DNA of 64,000 bases from Lophium mytilinum (GCA_010093605.1 MU004186.1:1406616-1470615), one strand, 5' to 3'. Numbered from the stretch's first letter, positions 46,887 through 58,463 are shown. Translations and numbers: made by a program. Notes: a model not told the origin generated them from the sequence alone.

Positions 46887-47281
46887 GGTGTAGAAGTATG
46901 CAGAGTTGACCGATGCTTCGATGAGTGCAGGTACTTACGCCGGCGGAGGAGATTATACCCCAACGCAAGTTCCAGGGAAAACCCTCTCCGAAAATGGACG
47001 TTTGTAATGCCGTTTCGTGGGGGCCTTTTCCCGCCATGCCAAGAGCACAGCGCTGGCAGGCTGGTACGACCTCTAGAATATTTCAGCCTGGAACCCCGCT
47101 CTTAGAAAACATGTGCTGTTCTTCTATAGAATCTACCGTGGAATGCTCCTTCATATGCTACATTAGCCTATTCCTCTCGATTCCTTATTCTACCGCCCAT
47201 TAATAGGCAAGTATTGGATCTGGGCTTATCCCCTGCTTGATCATTGCGGGTAGTTCTATGCTGCGCACTCCAGAGTTATCG

Positions 47282-47428
47282 CCAATAGGTAGCCAGATTT
47301 CTACTGCGACGATATTGACATCACGTCTATGATTTTGAAAGACCATGGGGGGACCCCATGCAGTGCCAGCCTAGTGCGCATATCGATGAGCAGTACGCTA
47401 CGAATCAAGTCAACGATTTCTGCAGCAC
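47282..47428. repeat. dispersed repeat, copy 2
   Basis: It aligns with 17102-17263 (see copy 1). This copy lacks the 18-bp tandem unit. On the minus strand it reads EIVDLIRSVLLIDMRTRLAL and then HGVPPWSFKIIDVMSISSQ before a stop, a longer open peptide than copy 1, so it may be nearer the ancestral coding sequence. Confidence 0.7.
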
Positions 47429-47454
47429 GTGAATCATATTGCGCGCGATTTATG

Positions 47455-47590
47455 TTTGCTCGCTTCACACCAGTTGAGGAGTGGCCCCGCTCGCCGCTAG
47501 CTTTTCAGTCAAAGAGTAGTCTGATTTCCACTACTTCGACCTTTACATGGCGCTGCCGACACTGTTCTTTTACCATGCACTCGCACGCCC
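47455..47590. mobile_element. eroded internal MITE fragment
   Basis: Blocks such as cacaccagt, agtcaaagagtagtctgatt and cactacttcgac match the interior of the copy at 35840 in order and spacing. Neither terminus is recognisable. Confidence 0.5.
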
Positions 47591-47803
47591 TGGTTCCACT
47601 CCTTCTGCGTGCGCCGCTCCCGTGTAAGCTCATGTATACACTACTGCACGAGCCCTAGTGTCGCAGGGGTTTTGCTGTGCCGCATACGCCAAGCCTGCAT
47701 AGCTCCGCGAAGCTTGCATCTGCCAAAGAGTTCAACTTACGTTTTATCCACTTCATTACCTACATAGCGCCTCAGCAAAATCATCTCAGGAGCACTCTCA
47801 AGG

Positions 47804-48693
47804 ATGACAACCGACCGCGAGAAGATACAAAAATTCGGTCAGCTCCTTCGGGAGTCCAAATATGTCCTCGCCTTACTGGGCGCTGGGCTGTCGGCCTCGT
47901 CTGGCGTACCAACATTTAGCGGCGTGGGAGCGAGCTGGAGGGGAATAGAAGCAAAGACGCTGGCGACAAGGGACGCATTTGCGAAAGATGCTCGACTAGT
48001 TTCTGAGTACTACAGGGAAAGGCAGCAGACAGTGGTGGCTGCAGCTCCGAACAGAGGCCATGTAGCGCTTGCGGAGCTTGCTAAGGCAAAACCGGGGTTT
48101 CTTGCCATCACCCAAAATATCGATGGTGCGTCCGTTCCCAAGCTTCAGAACAGCCATTGTCTGACAGTTTGGCTTTAGATTTGTCGCAAAGAGCCGGTCA
48201 TCCACCTGCACAACTTGCTTGTCTCCATGGATCGTTATTTGCCACGAAGTGTTTCGATGAGGACTGTTCGTTTTTCGAGCCGTATGGTCTCAGACTGACG
48301 CAGGCCGACGTACAATCCATCCCTTACCCGCCGGGTTGTCCAGTTTGCGGTTCATCCTTCCTGCGTCCTGGAGTGGTATTGTTCGGAGAACTACTACCTG
48401 AAGCTACATTGGACTACATAGATGCCTGGATTGATATGGTTCCAACCATAGATGTCATGCTCGTTGTTGGCACGACAGCGAACCTCTCTCGGAGCGCGGA
48501 GTTTATTGATATAGCAAGGGAGAAGGGCGCAATCATTGCTCACTTCGACCTTGCCACACATGAGGACTTACAGGAACCTGAAGATTTGATATTCCCGGGA
48601 GACGCTGCGGAGACTCTACCTGCGGTCATTGGAGAAGCACTGGCCTTCATGAGCATAAAACCAGATTCAACTGGCGGTCCCAGCTCCTCCTAA
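47804..48693 (+). CDS. SIRT5-like NAD-dependent deacylase (class III sirtuin)
   Basis: Exons are 47804-48125 and 48179-48693 with a 53-nt intron; the product is 278 residues, essentially a bare catalytic core. NAD-binding motifs GAGLSASSGVPTF and TQNID are present, the catalytic histidine is in LHGSLFATKC, zinc ligands are CFDEDC and CPVC, and GTTANLSRSAEF forms the end of the cofactor pocket. Aligned on PNRGH, the Y and R of YYRER fall on the SIRT5 tyrosine-arginine pair that binds succinyl- or malonyl-lysine, so removal of acidic acyl groups is likely. The usual arginine after PTF is serine (PTFSG instead of PTFRG). There is no obvious targeting signal. A MITE starts 20 bp after the stop codon. 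Confidence 0.88.
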
Positions 48694-48713
48694 GCTATTC
48701 ACATATGCAACTA

Positions 48714-48940
48714 CAGTTACAGGCCACAAGTCTGGGCACACTAGCTCGACACCGCATGGGGTTCCCCCACAGGATTTCGAAGATCCAAGGGTGATGTCGA
48801 GGTTCAAGCAGTGCAGATTGGACTACCTCTTGACTAATTGGCTTCTCAACAGCCAGGGTACCCCCGACAGTGGTGTCGAGTGAGTAAGTTGGAGCCAAGC
48901 TGTAATGAGTCTATGTGCCCAGACTTGTGGCTTAGTACTG
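48714..48940. mobile_element. complete 227-bp MITE, inverted relative to the 33.8-kb copy
   Basis: It starts cagttacaggccacaagtct and ends agacttgtggcttagtactg, giving inverted repeats of about 28 bp, flanked by TA on both sides (48712-48713 and 48941-48942). Its reverse complement aligns with the copies at 33.8 and 35.8 kb through tagtccaatctgcactgctt. It sits 20 bp after the sirtuin stop codon and probably forms part of that gene's 3' UTR. Confidence 0.85.
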
Positions 48941-49092
48941 TAATTCAGTTGCTCCACTTAAGCAAGTAATGGAGTGCATTTGCGCGGGAATATTGCTGAG
49001 CGAGAGCTACTATTGCAGACGGGACTTCTTTTTTAGCGAGCAAACCTTTTTACCAGAGCTTCATAGCTTTATGGAGATATTGAACACGAGAT

Positions 49093-50560
49093 CTAGTTGT
49101 TCTTCGCGTTCATTTCACCAGCTGGAATGTAGATAAGCGTGTTGAAATCCGAGTCCGAATCAAAGACCGTGTAGCCATCATCCGGAGAGCCGCTGATGCT
49201 TCTGTCACCGTATTGCCTGAACGCCATTATTAGAAGCCATCATCAACAACGATTACGTTCAATACATACCAATACATCTGGCCAGCTGTAGCGGAGTTCT
49301 TGACCGCACTATTCCAGGTCGGATACACCGAATCACGAGAACTAGCACTGTTCAGGCCATATTCCTATGATCAATTAGTCTTACGCGAAGATTCTGTTTT
49401 CGAACCCGGATCCTTACCTCCATAATCACTGGTTTCCCATATTTCGTGGCAGAAGCGGCATGATCTGTAATCCACTTGCTTCCCATGCCCGACGCATCAG
49501 AGTATCCCCAACCCGTTGGGTAGAGATGGTAAGTACCAAAGTCCAGCGTAGAGACCTGCAGATTCTGATCGAAATCAATGCCGTCGCTACCCGAGTAGAC
49601 GTAGCTGTTTGCATTGTTGTTGTAGAATCCTTCGTCACCTAAGCTGACAAGATGGTTGCCATCGATGGATTTGATGTATGCGCTAAAGCTCAGGTTAGTA
49701 ACTGCGTAGGAATATTCCCAGAAGTTCGTTACCTCATTTCGGACGCCCAGTTAGTGATAGTCCAAGTATTGCAAGAGCTAGATGCGGAAAGGCCGCTGCC
49801 ACCTCCATTTGCGCATCGGCATTCGTTGCAAAGCTCCCAAGCCATGATTGCGGAAGAGGCCTGGCTCATGTCAGCGTATATGGTTGTGTTCGATACTTCT
49901 TCCACTCACCTTGTACCGAGAGACAACAGCATTGACATATTTCTTGTAGGCAGTCTTTGCTGTGTCCCAGGTATAGAATTGATCATGATAGCTGCCTCCG
50001 AGCTGCTTGACGTACACATCCATTCCACCATAATCTCCCCAGTTGTTGACCAAGGTGATAATCAGCTTCACGCCAGCGTCCGAGGCAGCTTGAACAACGG
50101 TGTCCATATGCCCGAGTCCGTTGCTTCCATAATTTACGGTGCCAATTTGACCGCTCCAGCTCTGGTAATATATACCACTTGGTGAAGTCACATCATTGAA
50201 TCCCCACTAAAATTGAATTAGCTGGTTTAGATTGGTCGATTGTAGTTTAGTTGCATACCACTCTGCAAACCATCAAACCCTTGCTTGCCATAGTTTTGAA
50301 AGCTGTTTGGATGTCGCCTGCATTCTGAAGTTCAAGTCAGCCGTTTATTATACTATTCAGTCAGCGGAGGTTCCTACATCGTGGAATGAGAGCCAATAAG
50401 CATTGGTGCCGAAGAAATAGAAGTTCTTGCCATCAAGCGCGAAGTGAGTCCCCGATCGCTGTACAAACCCGGAAGCGCGAGGACTCAGATCAGTAGGCGC
50501 GGCTGTAACCGTGCCCGCAAGAGCTACAAAGCTTGAAAATAATAAAGTTGAGACCCTCAT
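49093..50560 (-). CDS. secreted GH5 endo-1,4-beta-mannanase
   Basis: Seven exons (50378-50560, 50259-50324, 49910-50206, 49733-49860, 49418-49682, 49270-49364, 49093-49216) join in phase to 385 residues. A signal peptide (MRVSTLLFSSFVALAGTVTA) precedes a single GH5 subfamily-7-like domain that cleaves mannan backbones outside the cell. Landmarks are FYFFGTNAYWLSF, CRVWGFND, TLVNNWGDYGGMDVYV, the acid/base glutamate in ELANECRC, GTYHLYP, and the nucleophile in VIMEEYG. There is no carbohydrate-binding module or linker. All introns are 46-53 nt. It fits a plant-wall-degrading lifestyle. Confidence 0.92.
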
Positions 50561-52241
50561 AGCGAAAATGTCTGTTGCGATACCATAGTTCTGGCGGTAG
50601 TTGACCGGTACATATATCATAGACACCTGAGTCGACAAGGAAGGAGAATTTGAGTGGAGATCTCATGACCAACTGTAGATTGACCCTGGGCTTCTATCAA
50701 AGTAAACCTCATTCCGGACTGAAGGAAGCGGGTATTTGTAAGAGAAAGGGAGAGCATGGGCCATGATTGGACCGAACCTACTCATAAGTATGATCATACT
50801 AGAAGAAAGCTCCTACGCGAAGGTAGAGGAAAAAGTAGTACACAACTCCCACCAATCTACGTAGAGGGGGTCCGACGCTCTCGGCCCGGAGGAGGACCTC
50901 CGCGTAGAAACAACCTATATGACATCAAAGTAAGAGTCTCATCAACTTGCCGAGGCAAATTCAGATCGTTTACATGCTAATCACCATCTCGGGGCGGTGC
51001 AAATATAGATTGAGGATCTCCACAAACTGTTAAATATAGCCTAATGTCCCCTTGAACTGCGGGGCGGGAGCAGGCAGAGTCTCTATCATCCAATGAATGC
51101 GACAAAGTGACTTGTATCCATCGCAGGGCGACGGGTAAAGGTGAAATGATGATAGTGCTACACAAGTAAGCCCCTTAAGGAGATTTTCCAACAACTCCGT
51201 AACGACCATGACTTTGCACCTTGGGAGGGCTTCAGACCCCATTCTTCGGTGCGACAGGAGTCGAACAGTGTTCTATTACAGCATCTAGGTCTAGGATAGT
51301 GTATATTGATACAACGGGATGTTGTGAGAGTCGTCAGTGAAAAGTGGAGAGGTTGTGGAGGTTATGCGCTAAGCCGAATAGGGCGGAGTCTTTTTTCGCT
51401 AAAACTGTCTACAACGCGTAAACTTTATCTACACTTCCATCGCGGCCTACCTCGTACGTCCACCCTCCCCTCCATTACGAAATTAAACCGACCCTACGTA
51501 GTTTTCGTCTCTGATAGGAGTCTGTAGAAAACATATGCCTGACTGATCAAGCGCTACTGCCAGCATCACCTGTCGCGTACCTAGCTCTTCGCCAAACAAC
51601 ACCACCACCAACCTTCAAACTTACTAGGGCGCCAGAACACCATTGTGTCATAGAGTGTGGGCACTGTAGAGGGTCTAGCGCGATAGGGGACTTTGCCCGA
51701 CGTGTTTGTGCAGATCAGACTACCCGTGTCTTTCGCTCCTGGACTGTCACCATTGCTGTCACTCCTTACAAGCTCGACACTGTTGATCGCGAGTCCAGAA
51801 GCGCTGTTCCAAGGCCTTGGCAGGTAGGTGCTAGTAACACGCAATCGCTGAAACCCTTCTCAAATACCACCGTCGTTCGACCGCCTACCGATTGAGTTTT
51901 TCGATCCGCTGAGAAAGACTCTCGGACCATACGCGCCTTGTACTTGGAGACTTTCCGTTCATCCACCATCTTTTTACCAGGTTCTGGTACTCATGCACTG
52001 ATCCCTTGTCATCGCAGCATTCACTGATCCTACTCTGCGTGTGATATTAGCCAGCTCTCCTCTTACTTTCATTCACGGTCCACAGCCCGACTGCCATTGG
52101 GGCTTTTACAACAACCACACATGCTCTTCCACTACTTCTAGTCAGCAAGTCACTCTACTGGAGAAGCTATATCAACGGCAATTGAATCAACGGACGGCTG
52201 ACAAAGGCTTTTCATTTCTCACCAACCCACAACCACCCACC
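50561..52241. other. 1.7-kb intergenic stretch, no gene seen
   Basis: Frames at 51030-51242 and 51581-51969 (minus) lack support. The 5' part holds the mannanase promoter. The SET frame is open from 52041, but the peptide before 52242 looks non-coding. Confidence 0.45.
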
Positions 52242-53657
52242 ATGGCTTCCGACAGCAGCCACACTCTTTCAGGAGACTCACCACCAACTCAGACCCCCCC
52301 GTCGTCCAAAGAAAGCCACAAAGCCCGGATCACCCCCCGAAAAATTGGCATTGAGAGTCCGCGAGGCCAAAAGCGCACATCGAGTGGCGTGTACAAGGGA
52401 TTCCTCACTCGGAAAGGCTCTGCCGCTGATCCGCATCTCACCCACTCCACCACCGATACCACCCATCATACACAGATTGAAAAGTACGAGACTCCTCACG
52501 CCGGACATGGTCTGAGGGCAGCCCAGCCCATGCCTCGTGGGACTTGCATCTTCTCCGAGTCCGCGATAGTCAGCCACCCGTGGACCGAGGACGGCGAGGA
52601 GTACTACACAACACCGGTACTGGAGCAATGCTTCAAACTCAGCGAGGCGAAGCAACAGGAGATCATCAGCTTACAAAACGTCGCCAAACCCGACACGTTT
52701 GACGAATGGCTTCCTTGGATCAGATCACTCTGGTGGAGGTTGGAAGAAGCAGAGAACGACATCCCCCAATCTCTCGCAAACAACCTTCCAGACGTCTTAA
52801 AGATGCCATTATCCGCCTGGCCCAAGAAACTGCGTCTCCAGAACGAGCTTGCTCAAGCAGTGCGCGCCTACAACCTCATCTGCGCTTGGGAAACACATAA
52901 CCGGAAGATCACCAACGTCCATAACCCGAAGAAGTTCCATTATGGTCTTTTTCTTAATACCGCCCGCTTGAATCACTCTTGCATACCGAACGCCAGAATC
53001 AGCTACTGCGAATCCCGTGGCATGATGACCGCGTACGCATTGTCTGACATCAAGGCTGGGGAGGAGCTTACAATCTCCTACCTCGAAGATGAGAGGACCG
53101 CAGATCTGCAGAACACCACGATCTTCATGAAGCGGGACGAGCGTCAAGCACAACTGAAACAGAAATGGGAGTTTGAATGCACTTGTCATGTATGCAAAAA
53201 CGCCGAGGTTTCCGCAGCGTGGGATGACCGCGTAACGGCGATGAAACCAATCCGAGCCTTCTTCAGCAAGATCGACGCCCCCTGGGCTCCGTTCTGGAAG
53301 TTTGCCCGCCTCAAGGAGCTGGGTAGGGCGGTCGAGGAGGGCATGAAGCTTCTACGTATGGTGGAGAAGCAGGGGCCGAAGAATATCGAGGTGGCGAGAA
53401 TGTAAGTGCCCAATGGCTCTTTATTGGTAATAGCTTAGCTAAACTGACATGTTCATAGTCGTGAAACGCTTGCTCGGCTAAACAGCATGATGGGTCGTGA
53501 TCCAGCCGCTATCCTATGCGCCAGAATCTCCTTGGAGGTAGCGGGCGCCGTTATGGGGAAGGATCATCAACGGTACGACCAGGCCCGATGCCTGGTCTGG
53601 GAGGTTGAGAGCGAAGAGTCGCAATGGGAGAGAGATACGCGACGCCGTTTGGAATAA
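52242..53657 (+). CDS. SET-domain protein, SmyD-like lysine methyltransferase candidate
   Basis: Exons are 52242-53401 and 53459-53657 with a 57-nt intron (GTAAGT, branch ACTGAC, acceptor CATAG); the product is 452 residues. After a Ser/Thr/Pro-rich N-terminus of about 80 residues, the split SET domain starts with YETPHAGHGLRAAQPMPRGT. The catalytic pieces are LNHSCIPNARISY (the NHSC motif that binds S-adenosylmethionine) and GEELTISYLED. The cysteine-rich post-SET follows as FECTCHVC. The MYND finger of true SMYD proteins is absent. Such fungal proteins are mostly uncharacterised; the target could be a histone or another protein. The start is the ATG in context caccATGG. Confidence 0.85.
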
Positions 53658-54410
53658 CCCGGTGGCGGTATCGGAGGATGAAGGCCACTTGGCACTCCAT
53701 CTTGATTGGATCGGTCTGGCACGTGGTCGTCTATGAGTCTATCCTGGACTGGCGTTTGCTACGTGACGCGCTGGCTGTACTCGTACTGGATCTCGCATGG
53801 GTACACTCTCGAGCTCTGTCCAAGTCAGCGTTTGGACGTTTATGCTTTGGATTGGTGGAACGACGGTGAGTCTGATATTCAAGCCTTGGGTGACTTGATT
53901 CTCTGCCTGTAATACTAAACGCAAAACAAGCTTGCGCAACAAGCGAGAGGAGTCAAAATCCGCACTGAGGGAATAGGAGGTGTCATGCAGAAAACATGAA
54001 GTGACAGTAGTCCTCGACACTAGAGCCAACGATCAATGCCTGTGGTATAGTCCCAGGACATAGATTTGCACGTCTCACCAATATCGAACCCCTGCTTCCC
54101 TCCATTCACATGCCGTGCCACCCTAAGAAGCACTCGTGGGTTAAAGCTGATTCACTCTATCAGGGACTTTGAAATCAAATCTACGTTACTGAAGATGTAT
54201 TGCAGCACTTCAAACAACTGGCAAGTGGTCAATGCATCGTATGAGGTCGTCACAATACAAATCACGTGTCGGCAAATACAGTAATCTAGCAAGACCGCTA
54301 GCAATCAATTTAGCATAAAGCTGCTGTACACAGTTCTCTCGAGACCATTGATAAGTAGAAAGTTTAATGGTTCCTCCCTCCAAAACACTACTGTCCTCTG
54401 ACACCCCGTT
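53658..54410. other. intergenic between convergent genes
   Basis: The frames seen here (53624-54029, 54066-54284) overlap, lack support, and start inside or just after the SET gene. Confidence 0.45.
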
Positions 54411-55586
54411 CTACCAACCATACTTCCCTCCTGCCTCTTTCTTGTTCCGCCTCCCCGCCGCGAAATGCTCCTCCAAGGCATCCTTCTGCGTACTTGCCGT
54501 ATTCACTAAACTCTTCAGACTGTTCTTCCCCGTTCCAGCAATCGACTTCAGCGCGTGGTGCTGCACCGTCTCGCCGGCTTGGCGCAGCTGCTCATTATGC
54601 GCATATTCGGCGTCTGTGTTGAAATTTGTGATATTCAGGGACGAAAGATCGCCATTCTTGGCTGCGTTCCGGCCGAGGAGTTGACGTAGTTCATGGGGTG
54701 AGAGATTGAGATCGGCTGCTACGGTCGACACAGTTTGGGGGGTATTTGTGGATGGGACAGGTTCCGAGAAGGCGGGATCTGGAATTTCAACTTCGTCGGT
54801 GGGTTCGGGGACGTGCAGGAGGGGAGTGTATTCGCCTTTGCTCGATGGTTCTCCTAGCTCCGGTGCGTCGGCTGGGGCCATAGAGAAGAGGGAGACCTTG
54901 GGCTTTGGCGCTGGTTTCTGCGTTGTTGTTGGTGTGGCTGGCGATCCCGCCGATGGTTTTACTGTGGGAGCCTTTTTGAGCGCAGCACTCGACACGCCGG
55001 CGGGCAGCACTTTTTTCTTCTTTTTGTTGGCTACGGAGAGCGGTCTGAACATCATGGGCTTCCCGACTGGCTTGATCTCCGGCTCCTGGGATTTCGGCTT
55101 CGCTGGTGCGATGCCTGGTGTGATGGTTCCAGCTGAAGCCGTACTGCCGTCTTCCTCTTCTGCGCCATAATCGGGTACTTCTACAGGCTCTCGACTGAAG
55201 CCGGGTGCTGCACCTGTCCGAAGATTGACACCGGAGCCAAGACCCTTGCCCAGTCGTTTTGTGCCCGGTGCCGATTCAGATGCGCTGCCTGCTGGAGCCG
55301 CCGTCTTTTTTGGGGCCGGTAGCATGCTGTTGAATGCGCTGAACGCTCCGCCACCAGTGCGGGCCTTCTTTGCTGGAGGTGCATCGGCTTCGATGTCGTC
55401 CTTGGGTCTGCTTGGGTTGGAGGGCGTTGGGAGGTTTAGCTTGATCTTGTTAGGGTTTGCGCGGTCGACGACCTTTTGGAAGGCGGGTTTCGATGAGAGG
55501 GAGGCTTTCGCAGCGGGTTTGGGCTTTGGAGGGGCGGGAGTGTCATTATCGGAGCCCTCAGAGTCAGAATATGCGACTAAATTCAT
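54411..55586 (-). CDS. PRCC-family nuclear protein (mitotic checkpoint regulator homologue)
   Basis: The gene is a single exon of 391 codons. The N-terminus MNLVAYSDSEGSDNDTPAPP and the C-terminal helical domain are the hallmarks of the PRCC family. The C-terminal block runs LNLSPHELRQLLGRNA, ITNFNTDAEYAHNEQLR and ends with KYGW. Human PRCC binds MAD2B and associates with splicing factors; fungal homologues are little studied. Between the two ends lies a long disordered Pro/Ala/Ser/Lys-rich region with a basic stretch (KKKKK) that may be a nuclear signal. The start codon faces that of Sin1, 227 bp away, so the two share a promoter region. Confidence 0.82.
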   Translation of the reverse strand: MNLVAYSDSEGSDNDTPAPPKPKPAAKASLSSKPAFQKVVDRANPNKIKLNLPTPSNPSRPKDDIEADAPPAKKARTGGGAFSAFNSMLPAPKKTAAPAGSASESAPGTKRLGKGLGSGVNLRTGAAPGFSREPVEVPDYGAEEEDGSTASAGTITPGIAPAKPKSQEPEIKPVGKPMMFRPLSVANKKKKKVLPAGVSSAALKKAPTVKPSAGSPATPTTTQKPAPKPKVSLFSMAPADAPELGEPSSKGEYTPLLHVPEPTDEVEIPDPAFSEPVPSTNTPQTVSTVAADLNLSPHELRQLLGRNAAKNGDLSSLNITNFNTDAEYAHNEQLRQAGETVQHHALKSIAGTGKNSLKSLVNTASTQKDALEEHFAAGRRNKKEAGGKYGW

Positions 55587-55813
55587 CGCTGCTGTTGTGT
55601 TATGCGGGTTTTTGTTGTGGTGGTGAAGTTTGAAGGTTGTTGAAAGTGCAACTCCAAAATGACGATGTCCAAGGGTCTCACCACGCGCCGATCCCCAGCA
55701 TCAACAGGTACCTACCCTCCACTCCTCACCTACACCCACTTCCAGCTGGCCTGGACGGCCCCAATGTTTTCGAGCAGCTATACAGCATAAGAGTATGTCC
55801 CTACTACCTCATT
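55587..55813. promoter_or_regulatory. shared divergent promoter PRCC / Sin1
   Basis: Only 227 bp separate the two start codons on opposite strands, so both genes are expressed from this stretch. No conserved motif was picked out. Confidence 0.5.
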
Positions 55814-58463
55814 ATGTCTCTCCTACAGAACGAAGAGTAAGCCCCGTCTCTCCTCCGCCGCGTCTCCGCGCTGACCAGCCTCCAGCTTCGTCCTCTACCA
55901 GCTGCGCACAGCATACCTATCTTGCATCAAAGATGGCGTTGGTGAGCGCCTCATTACCGTCGACTCTACTGTCCTTAACAACCCGGCTTTTCGCGCCGCT
56001 GGCTGGGTCCCCAATGCCGCCGACATTCGACGCACCTATTCACCACCAATTCCCACTGCTATCACTTCCGACTACTTCCAGGCACCCCGCTCGGCCGGTC
56101 TGAAAGAGGGTTTTGGCGAAGATGATGAGGAGGGGGGTATGGTGACGGGAGGGGGGAGCAATGATACTGTGGGCCCTGCGCTGAATACCTCCAAGAGGAG
56201 GCGGCGGAAGGAGCAGATGGATGAGGATGATAGCAGTGATCTCAGCGACGAGAGCGACGATGATGCAGATGCTACGAGGTACGTAAAGGTCGTCCAGTAG
56301 TATATAGAATGTTCTAACGAGACTAGACCTGCCAACCAGATCAAGTTCACCAAGATGCCGTTGCGGACACGAGCTGGGTCTTCGCCCATACGCGGCTCTC
56401 ATCTACACAATACTCTCCTTTCAGGATCCAATACCCAGGACGGTCCGTCTTTGATGATTACATCGCCCTCCAGACCTCCCGATAGCCGGTTGCGACGAGG
56501 GTCCCTAGGGGCAATTGAGACGATCAAGGAGCGTGCAAGGCGAGACACTGTTACGAGCAGCGAGATGTCATCCGAGAATGAATTAGATCCAGTACTATTT
56601 CAAAGAAAGAAACTCAATCCCCACCGGGCGGCGAAAGCGAGCCAACTGCTCTCGGAGCGGATCCAAGAGGACGACCGCGAAGGCGATGCTCATTTGGACG
56701 ACCGTGATCAAGGAAACGAGTCTGACGATAGCACTTTGTCATCTGAGTTTGCTGGTACCGCGGACACGAACTCCATATTGGGAGATGTTGGGAATCCAAT
56801 GGATTCATCACCTCGTACCAACATGTCGACCATACCACCACCCATCACTCCCTTCAATGCCTCTCCAAAGAAAATCAGACAGGCTGCTCCCATGCTTCAA
56901 GCACTACCACCACCGCGCCCCATCAGCGTACTCCAGCCTGTCAGTGCACTCACTTTAGCTCTAAAAGCAAAGGACAAAAAGCCCGAGGATCCCCTGCAGC
57001 GATTTGCGACGCTGTCTGGCAAGGGCGATCCAAATCCCTTGTACATCAGAATTTATGCCCCATTCTCTTCAAAACCAAACAAACCTTTCGAGGTGCTTTT
57101 AAGGAAAACGCTGGACGACAATACTAAGGTTACTGTTTCCGAAGCTATTGGCCTTGCTCTGTACCGTTACAACGAGGAAAAGCTGGAGCCGCCCCTGCCT
57201 CCACAGAAACAAAACGTCAATCGTTGGGTGTTCCGCATGTACGAAGATGATGAAGTTGACATGGAATTTCCAGCACTCGCAAGGACGAAAGAAGTGACAG
57301 ATTTTGCTTCCAACAACAGCCGGGGCATGCGAGCCCGGTCGCGCGAGAAGCCCTGGGACGAATTTGCACTGGTGGAAGCAAACGAGCGCGAGTTCGCGGA
57401 CAACGAGAAGCTCACTCCACGATATAGTAAAGAAGCCGCTGCTGCTACTGAGGCTCCATCGAAAGCTGACCCCTTCACCACATCTACTACTGGTCCCAAC
57501 GGCAGAAGACCATCAATGTCAGGCCCAGCTGTTCCACCAAAGCCACCACCTGCGCCAGCCCGTTCATTCCGTAACCCCATCACGGGTCCATTATTTGCCC
57601 CTTCCAATATCCGGAAAGACAGCACAAACCTCCTCGATGCACCGGCAGTGACAACGTCTCATGCTACTCCCCGCACTGGGGCACCCAAAACCATCGCCGT
57701 CCACTTCACAGACGACAACTTCCAAACCCGCCACATGGCCATCCCTTGTACGACCGACACCTACATCGCCGAAGTCTTCGACCGCGTTTGCCACGAGCTC
57801 CGCGTCGACAAAGCCCTCTACGTCCTCAAAGTCTCCGGCACCGCCACCGTCGCACCCGCCGACCGTACCGTCGAAGCCCTCGGCTCCCGCACCGACCTCG
57901 ACCTCGCCCGCCGCCGCTTTATCGGCGACGGCGCCTACGGTCTCTCGGGCTCCCCTGGCTCAGAGTCTCCCAACGCGCCCCTCCTCATCAACACGCCCGG
58001 CGGCGTCACCAAAAAAGGTCACAAGAAAGCCGCACCCGTAGCAAGCAGCCTCATGCACCCCCTCTCTCAAAACCGCACTCCGGACGCCTTCCTCGCCGCA
58101 AACGCAAATTACCGCCGCTACGCCGTCACGCGCAAGCAGCCCATGTCCTTCTCGTCCTCCTCGGCGCGGATCCTCGCGTTGGATGGGGAGTACATGCACA
58201 TCATGCCGGGCGAGTCAACAAACAACCCGCACACGAAGCACATCATCGAGGGCGCGGGGGGCAAGACGACGACGGTGCATTTCAGCAGCGTGGTCGGGAG
58301 TAAAGTGTCGCGGCGGCATCCTCGGATGTTCAGGGTGGTGGTGTTCAAGGAGCGAGAAACGAAGCGTTATGACTTTGAGGCGCAAGGGGGCGCGCAGGAG
58401 GCGCGGGAGATTGTAGAGGAGATTCGGAGAGGGGTGGAGAGGTTTCAGGAGGGGGTGTTGTAA
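55814..58463 (+). CDS. sin1: Sin1/Avo1, subunit of TOR complex 2
   Basis: Sin1 binds the kinase substrate of TORC2 and tethers the complex to membranes. Exons are 55814-55836 (only 23 nt), 55886-56278 and 56327-58463, joined in phase to 850 residues. The tiny first exon codes MSLLQNE; after the intron come FVLYQLRTAYLSCIKDGVGE and NNPAFRAAGWVPN, the conserved Sin1 N-terminus. The CRIM region lies around residues 335-470 (DPNPLYIRIYAPFSSKP, NRWVFRMYEDDEVDMEFP, DEFALVEA). A Ras-binding-like domain (KTIAVHFTDDNFQTRHMAIP) follows, and a PH-like domain closes the protein (YAVTRKQPM to FRVVVFKERETKRYDFEAQG). A first exon this short would be missed by automatic annotation. Confidence 0.9.

Larger units (their letters stand above)
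46887..47803. other. repeat-bearing intergenic stretch
   Basis: No gene is seen. It contains dispersed-repeat copy 2 and an eroded MITE, both listed separately, and ends with the sirtuin promoter. Confidence 0.45.

Noticed and set aside
57746-58303. 185-codon plus-strand ORF rich in Arg/His/Pro
   Set aside because: Shadow of Sin1 in another frame, created by strong third-position GC bias.
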